Assembly (NCBI GenBank): GCA_946405675.1
Contig: CAMJIC010000087.1
Coordinates: 1-9,633 of the forward strand
Origin: an uncultured Clostridia bacterium
GTDB lineage: Bacteria > Bacillota > Clostridia > Lachnospirales > Lachnospiraceae
DNA: 9,633 nt
Direction: 5' to 3'
Shown here: positions 5,557 to 9,633 of the stretch, one piece after another
Layout: every line of letters begins with the position of its first letter
How positions within the stretch are numbered: position 1 is the stretch's first letter
Made by a program: the position numbers and the translations under genes
The notes under the pieces: model-generated
The model's input: only the letters and a program-made list of their open reading frames with translations
Database searches by the model: none
Told to the model about the DNA's origin: nothing

Positions 5557-6909
5557 ATGGCAAGAATTGAATTATCGCATGTTACAAAACGCTGGGGCGG
5601 CTTCTATGCCGTGGATGACCTGAGCCTGGTGATCGAGGATAATGCGTTTGTCACGCTCCTGGGACCCTCCGGATGCGGAAAAACGACGACTTTGCGCATG
5701 ATCGCGGGACTGGAGACGCCGACCACGGGCAGGATCACCATAGATGGCGTACCTGTATTTGACAGTGAGGCGGGGATCAATGTTCCCGCGAACAAGAGGC
5801 GTGTCGGGTTCCTGTTCCAGAACTATGCCCTGTGGCCGAATATGACTGTCCGCAAGAATATTGCGTTCGGACTGGGCAATCTCAGGGAGGCCGGGCTGTC
5901 GGTGTCGGAGGAGGGCGAGATCAGGAGGGATCCTTTGGCCAAAGGACAGGCGCGGAAGCTGACAAAAGAGGAGATCGAAAGGGTCGTTCAGCGGGTAAGC
6001 GAGATCGTAAAGATCCAGCCTTTCCTGGACCGGTATCCGGGAGAGCTTTCCGGGGGACAGCAGCAGCGCGTGGCGATCGCGAGGACCCTGGCGCCGGGTC
6101 CGAGGGTGCTGTTCATGGATGAACCCCTGAGCAACCTGGATGCCAAGCTTCGGCTGGAGATGCGCTCCGAGCTGCAGCGGCTGCACCATTCCACCGGGAG
6201 CACCTTCGTCTATGTGACTCATGACCAGATGGAGGCCATGACACTGGCGACCAGGATCTGTCTGATCTCAAATGGCGTCCTGCAGCAGTATGATGAGCCT
6301 TTGACGATCTACGGGAAGCCGGAGAATACCTTCGTGGCTGATTTTGTGGGAAATCCGGCGATCAATTTCATCAATGGACACGGGCACCAGGGAGAGGACG
6401 GAAGCTTTACGCTGTCTGTCCTGGATCACTATGAAGCGGTCTTTGTCTCTTCCCGGAAGATCAGTGCACAGGAATGGTATCAGGAGCAGGAGAGCAGGGA
6501 AGCTGCTGTCCAAAAGCCGGACAGGCCTGTCGCGAAGGAGAATGAGGATACCCTTTTCCAATATCCGGTCAGGACCGTCACAGGCCGGGAGGAGAGCAGG
6601 GATTGCCTGTCACCGGATGACTGGGTGATCGGGGTGAGGCCGGAATTTCTGTCGATCTGCGAGGATGGGCCGCTGGAGGGCGAGGTCTTCTCGGCGATGC
6701 CCACAGGGATGGAGACCACTGTTCGGATCCGTGTGGGGAACTATCTGCTGACGGGGGTTTCCTTCGGCAAAGTTACCTATCAGATCGGGCAGAAGATACG
6801 GATGGAGATCACCGGAGACGGCATCTGCCTGTTCTCACGCAGGAATGGCTGCCTGGTGACGACAGGCACTTTGCATATGAGGCACCCGGATGAGAATGAC
6901 GCAGGCTGA
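5557..6909 (+). CDS. ABC transporter ATP-binding protein, MalK/FbpC/PotA class
   Basis: The product is 450 aa and lies in the cytoplasm, powering the permease at 3418-5340. All nucleotide-binding motifs are intact: Walker A GPSGCGKTT (36-44), Q-loop Gln88, signature LSGGQQQR (164-171), Walker B ending MDEP (Asp188, Glu189), D-loop SNLD (192-195) and H-loop His222. A TOBE-like C-terminal region follows (about 260-440), with the typical GVRPE at 359-363. It is longer than the usual 350-370 aa because of two charged insertions: about 25 extra residues in the helical subdomain (about 110-138) and a Glu/Arg-rich stretch (about 297-350). AGGAAGG (5544-5550) lies six bases before the ATG. Before MITE insertion this start lay inside the permease 3' end. 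The class covers iron, polyamine and sugar importers, so substrate cannot be assigned. Confidence 0.95.
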   Translation: MARIELSHVTKRWGGFYAVDDLSLVIEDNAFVTLLGPSGCGKTTTLRMIAGLETPTTGRITIDGVPVFDSEAGINVPANKRRVGFLFQNYALWPNMTVRKNIAFGLGNLREAGLSVSEEGEIRRDPLAKGQARKLTKEEIERVVQRVSEIVKIQPFLDRYPGELSGGQQQRVAIARTLAPGPRVLFMDEPLSNLDAKLRLEMRSELQRLHHSTGSTFVYVTHDQMEAMTLATRICLISNGVLQQYDEPLTIYGKPENTFVADFVGNPAINFINGHGHQGEDGSFTLSVLDHYEAVFVSSRKISAQEWYQEQESREAAVQKPDRPVAKENEDTLFQYPVRTVTGREESRDCLSPDDWVIGVRPEFLSICEDGPLEGEVFSAMPTGMETTVRIRVGNYLLTGVSFGKVTYQIGQKIRMEITGDGICLFSRRNGCLVTTGTLHMRHPDENDAG

Positions 6910-6939
6910 CTGTTTTATTTTTTGTGTAGAATCTGCTTA

Positions 6940-7015
6940 CTACGGCGAGGCTTTCCAACGCAGCAGATGAGCGTTTGGACAAGTCAGATGTACAAGTTAT
7001 TCTGTAACAGATCCT
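6940..7015 (+). repeat. 76-bp repeat upstream of pepX (second repeat family, copy B)
   Basis: This is identical over 76 bp to 5428-5503 inside MITE copy 3, in the same orientation but without any MITE sequence around it. Flanks are TTCTGCTTA-type sequence on the left and TAGTCAACGG on the right, with no evident target duplication. It lies 30 bases after the ATPase stop and 145 bases before the pepX start. One frame reads T-A-R-L-S-N-A-A-D-E-R-L-D-K-S and ends at the TAA in CTGTAA, so it could be the tail of a degraded gene, but this is weak. Confidence 0.85.
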
Positions 7016-7059
7016 TAGTCAACGGAATCCTGTTCTGCGAGATTTGAGAAACAGGGAAG

Positions 7060-7065
7060 TATAAT
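7060..7065 (+). promoter_or_regulatory. Candidate -10 box for pepX
   Basis: A perfect TATAAT lies 95 bases upstream of the pepX start, which would give a leader of about 90 nt. No convincing -35 is spaced at 16-18 bases; TTGAGA (7044-7049) is only 10 bases away. A 6-bp stem (CCTGTT/AACAGG, about 7029-7055) lies just upstream. A separate promoter would fit the 251-base gap and the different function of pepX. Confidence 0.35.
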
Positions 7066-7143
7066 GAGCAGATTCTGGCTGGTATTGACGCGACAGGTTC
7101 CAAGGAAGCTGGCGGGTATGTAAGGTCTATGAGAATGAGGAAG

Positions 7144-7154
7144 AAAGGGAGGAG
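7144..7154 (+). promoter_or_regulatory. Ribosome binding site fixing the GTG start of pepX
   Basis: AAAGGGAGGAG ends six bases before GTG at 7161. The GTG opens a frame beginning MKK with a clean signal peptide, whereas the next in-frame ATG (residue 52 of the product) lies well inside the mature protein. The GTG start is therefore preferred. Confidence 0.8.
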
Positions 7155-7160
7155 ATTGAA

Positions 7161-9320
7161 GTGAAAAAAACTGCTGTGTTGTCTTTGCTGCTTGCGTGTG
7201 CTTTGACGATCCCTGCTTTCGGGGCGGAGACAGAGACGGAGAAAAAGGATCTCCAGAATGATTACCTTGTGATTGAGGACGGGGTTCTTCAGCCGGTCCT
7301 GGAGGTTTCCTACATGCGGGATCCGGCCTATACCAATGAGGGCAGCGATGTGCTTCGGTTCTGCGTCTATGTGGAGACGGACAATGACACCGACAACGAT
7401 GGGATGGCGGATCTGGTCAAGGCTCTGGTGCAGGTGCCCAGGGCAGCCGTGGAGGGAAAGTACAAGGCCGGGACGATCTATGACCCGACGCCTTACGGGG
7501 CCGGCACGATGACCCAGGATTACCCGGAAACCGATGTCCCCTTTCATTATGAGGATCTGTACCGGGAGTGTGAGAAGCGGGAGCCGGCCGGTGAGATGAG
7601 CAGCATGGAGGCGGCTGACCTTGTGGATCCGGCCCGCGACTGGGGTTACACTGTTCCGACTTCGCCGAAGGATTCACCGTTGGAAGGGAAGACCGGCGTC
7701 GGGTATGCCGAGGTGTATGATTATTACCTGTCCCGAGGGTATGCAGTTGTGGTGGCCAGCGGGATCGGAACATATGGGTCGGAAGGCTTCGAACTGTGCG
7801 GCACCCACCTGGAGCGGGACAGCCACAAAGCTGTGGTGGAATGGCTGGCGGGGAACCGGCGCGCATTTACTGACAGGACCAGCAACATCGAGATCAAGGC
7901 TGACTGGTCCAACAAAAAGGTGGCCATGACAGGCGTCTCTTACGGGGGTACACTGCCCTTCGAGGTTGCGACCACCGGCGTGGAGGGCCTGGTCACCGTG
8001 ATTCCGGTCGCAGGCATCGCCAGCTGGTATGACTACACCAATTCCCAGGGGGTTTCCACGATCTTTGACGTCAACTATGCAGACACCCTTTCTTCCTTCA
8101 ACTGCGGCGGGGTTTACCTGGATAAGGACTGGACGGTCCTGAACCCGGAATATGTCTCCTGGCTGAACCAGATCGCCGGTGACCAGGAGGAGACCAATGG
8201 GAATTACGCACCCATCTGGGAGGAATCCGATTACTCGGAGGACTGGGAGAATATCCACTGCTCCGCCCTGGTCATCCAGGGACTGAATGACTACAATGTG
8301 ACGACAAAGCAGGCGGATCTCATGGTCCAGGCATTCCGGAAGGCAGGAGCGAATGTCAGGCTGGTGCTTCATCAGAACGGCCATAACTGCCTGGATAATA
8401 CGATCGTGAATGGTGAGCTTTGGAATGAAACCGTCAACCGATGGCTGGCGCATTACCTGTATGGCGTGGACAATGGCGCGCAGGACATGCCTGCGGTGCT
8501 GGTCCAGTCCAATATTGACGGAACCTGGAAAGCCTATGACAGCTGGCGGGATTTCCAGTATGTGGATGCGCCGGTTTCGTATGAGACAGCCACCAGCGTT
8601 GTCCGGTCCAGGGAGATGGCGCAGACCTTTTCCGACCATACCGGGGCCCAGGGGGCGGCAGAGGCGGACAGAGCGCCGCAGGATACGCGTGACATTTTCT
8701 ATATGAACCTGACAGAGGATGCCCTCGCTGCTTATTATCCCATCGAACTTCCGGAAAATACCACCGTGTACGGGGTACCGGAGATCCATCTGAAGCTGTC
8801 CTCGGAGATCACGGAGTATGAGGGACTGATGATTACCGCGGTTCTGGTGGATACCGCGGATGACGGGAGTACGTTCAGCGCTTATATGACAAAGGACCGG
8901 CTGTCGAACAACCTGCCTGCGAGAGTGATCGGAAGATATGAAGGGGCAGCCTCCTGGGGCAGCACAGATATCGAGGAATATGTCCAGGATCTGACGAGAG
9001 CGAAGGTTCTGTCCTATGGGTGGACGGATCTGACCAATCCGGGCAGCGGTTATGCCTCCAGAGAATATACCGAGACCAGCCGGCTGGAAGCAGGGCGTTT
9101 CTATGATTATACGTTCTATATGATGCCAACCGTTTACACGGTGGCTCCCGGGCATCATCTCACCCTGGTGCTGACCACGTGGGATCCGTACCGCGCGTTC
9201 CTGGATGAGAGCTTTGAAAATCTGGATACGGATAAGGACAGCGATGAGATCGATTATGATTATTCTTATGTGATCGACAATGAAGCGATTCAGGTAAGGA
9301 TGCCTGTTGCAGGGGAATGA
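7161..9320 (+). CDS. pepX: Secreted Xaa-Pro dipeptidyl-peptidase (peptidase family S15)
   Basis: The product is 719 aa. It removes Xaa-Pro dipeptides from peptide N-termini, helping to break down proline-rich peptides. The alpha/beta-hydrolase core resembles lactobacillar PepX closely: EIKADWSNKKVAMTG leads into GVSYGGT with nucleophile Ser260, then TTGVEGL and GIASWYDY. The remaining triad is Asp377 (GLNDYNV) and His408 (HQNGHN). The jelly-roll-like C-terminal domain spans about 440-715. The N-terminus differs from cytoplasmic PepX: a signal peptide (residues 1 to about 22, cleavage near AFGA-ET), then DNDTDNDGMADLVKA (75-89), typical of this group. No anchor is visible, so the enzyme is probably released. 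It has six cysteines (68, 137, 213, 315, 367, 410), many for an exported Gram-positive enzyme. The GTG start is supported by AAAGGGAGGAG. A MITE follows 9 bases after the stop. Confidence 0.93.
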   Translation: MKKTAVLSLLLACALTIPAFGAETETEKKDLQNDYLVIEDGVLQPVLEVSYMRDPAYTNEGSDVLRFCVYVETDNDTDNDGMADLVKALVQVPRAAVEGKYKAGTIYDPTPYGAGTMTQDYPETDVPFHYEDLYRECEKREPAGEMSSMEAADLVDPARDWGYTVPTSPKDSPLEGKTGVGYAEVYDYYLSRGYAVVVASGIGTYGSEGFELCGTHLERDSHKAVVEWLAGNRRAFTDRTSNIEIKADWSNKKVAMTGVSYGGTLPFEVATTGVEGLVTVIPVAGIASWYDYTNSQGVSTIFDVNYADTLSSFNCGGVYLDKDWTVLNPEYVSWLNQIAGDQEETNGNYAPIWEESDYSEDWENIHCSALVIQGLNDYNVTTKQADLMVQAFRKAGANVRLVLHQNGHNCLDNTIVNGELWNETVNRWLAHYLYGVDNGAQDMPAVLVQSNIDGTWKAYDSWRDFQYVDAPVSYETATSVVRSREMAQTFSDHTGAQGAAEADRAPQDTRDIFYMNLTEDALAAYYPIELPENTTVYGVPEIHLKLSSEITEYEGLMITAVLVDTADDGSTFSAYMTKDRLSNNLPARVIGRYEGAASWGSTDIEEYVQDLTRAKVLSYGWTDLTNPGSGYASREYTETSRLEAGRFYDYTFYMMPTVYTVAPGHHLTLVLTTWDPYRAFLDESFENLDTDKDSDEIDYDYSYVIDNEAIQVRMPVAGE

Positions 9321-9329
9321 GATGTGATG

Positions 9330-9462
9330 GTAACTGTTCAGGACAGCCCGAAGCACTTGCTGCTGAGGGCGTATGAAAGTGTATATTAAGTGGCATCGGG
9401 CGATTCAGGATGCGAAGCATCGCCCGATGCGTAACTGTTCAGAACAGGTTCTGAACAGTTAC
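9330..9462 (+). mobile_element. MITE copy 4 (133 bp) downstream of pepX
   Basis: This copy is full length, with perfect 12-base terminal inverted repeats and an intact 32-base terminal palindrome (9431-9462). The flanking octamers are ATGTGATG (9322-9329) and ATGTATGG (9463-9470): similar but not identical, as expected of a decayed or slipped 8-bp duplication. It lies just beyond the pepX stop codon and could protect the 3' end of the message as a hairpin. Confidence 0.92.
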
Positions 9463-9530
9463 ATGTATGGAAAATAAACAAAACAGAGTGGAAATGACAG
9501 TGCAAATACGAGTATTATTTTATCGGAAAA

Positions 9531-9553
9531 TCAGCTATACTGATCATAGCTGA
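9531..9553. promoter_or_regulatory. Perfect 8-7-8 inverted repeat between MITE copies 4 and 5
   Basis: TCAGCTAT and ATAGCTGA flank the 7-base spacer ACTGATC. A -10-like TATACT (9536-9541) lies inside it, so it could be an operator over a promoter reading right. No good -35 is visible. The 119-base segment holding it (9463-9581) is AT-rich and I see no gene in it. Confidence 0.4.
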
Positions 9554-9581
9554 CTGACGGTGTGGAGAATGATGAAAGATG

Positions 9582-9633
9582 GTAACTGTTCAGGACAGCC
9601 CGAAGCACTTGCTGCTGAGGGCGTATGAAAGTG
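9582..9633 (+). mobile_element. MITE copy 5, 5' part only (cut by window end)
   Basis: The first 52 bases of the element, from GTAACTGTTCAG onward, are identical to the same part of copy 4. It lies only 119 bases after copy 4 in the same orientation. The octamer before it is GAAAGATG; if this is a target duplication it should recur just past the far end, outside the window. Confidence 0.9.

Noticed and set aside
6940..7015. tRNA or known riboswitch in the 76-bp repeat
   Set aside because: No cloverleaf, T-loop or known aptamer core is visible; only one imperfect hairpin.
7674..9356. 560-codon open frame on the minus strand opposite pepX
   Set aside because: It is antisense to a clearly recognisable PepX with an intact catalytic triad and has no plausible composition, signal or ribosome binding site. 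It is a codon-bias shadow.
9322..9470. Perfect target duplication around MITE copy 4
   Set aside because: The flanks ATGTGATG and ATGTATGG are only similar, so this copy is not counted as independent proof of transposition.
1..9633. CRISPR array
   Set aside because: The repeats are 133 bp long, kilobases apart or separated by genes, with target duplications and inverted ends; there is no repeat-spacer periodicity and no cas gene.

Overview
The window looks like the chromosome of an anaerobic Gram-positive gut bacterium, most likely a Lachnospiraceae-type clostridium. The basis is strong AGGAGG-type ribosome binding sites, MKK-type signal peptides followed by Glu/Thr-rich mature N-termini (AETEA, AETETE), and moderate GC content. 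This placement is an inference from style; no taxonomic marker gene is present.

There are five confident genes. On the minus strand, 242-1624 encodes an exported TlpA/ResA-like thioredoxin with an unrecognised N-terminal region and a C-terminal prealbumin-like/Cna-B-type domain, followed by a hairpin terminator at 87-128. A divergent intergenic region (1625-1941) separates it from three plus-strand genes that form one ABC importer: a solute-binding protein (1942-3222), a fused two-domain permease (3418-5340) and a MalK/FbpC/PotA-type ATPase (5557-6909). The substrate cannot be read from the sequence. Next is a secreted Xaa-Pro dipeptidyl-peptidase, PepX (7161-9320), with its own likely promoter and a GTG start.

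The most notable content lies between the genes. A 133-bp element occurs five times (two copies cut by the window ends), always in the same orientation, at 1-52, 3235-3367, 5324-5533, 9330-9462 and 9582-9633. It has terminal inverted repeats GTAACTGTTCAG/CTGAACAGTTAC. Two copies are flanked by perfect 8-bp direct repeats (CAGATCCG and GAAAAACA). It encodes no protein, so it behaves as a MITE; the GTAA ends and 8-bp duplications match what is known of the IS66 family. The copies sit in both gaps of the ABC operon and after pepX. Removing the 5324-5533 copy and one target duplication on paper restores an open permease frame whose stop overlaps the ATPase start by 14 bp, so this insertion appears to have split a translationally coupled gene pair. 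That same copy carries a 77-bp internal segment, 76 bp of which recur without a change at 6940-7015 upstream of pepX. This is a second, nested repeat.

Functionally, the exported thioredoxin, the solute-binding protein and PepX all act outside the membrane and are all unusually cysteine-rich for Gram-positive exported proteins. This suggests, but does not prove, a shared extracellular redox environment.
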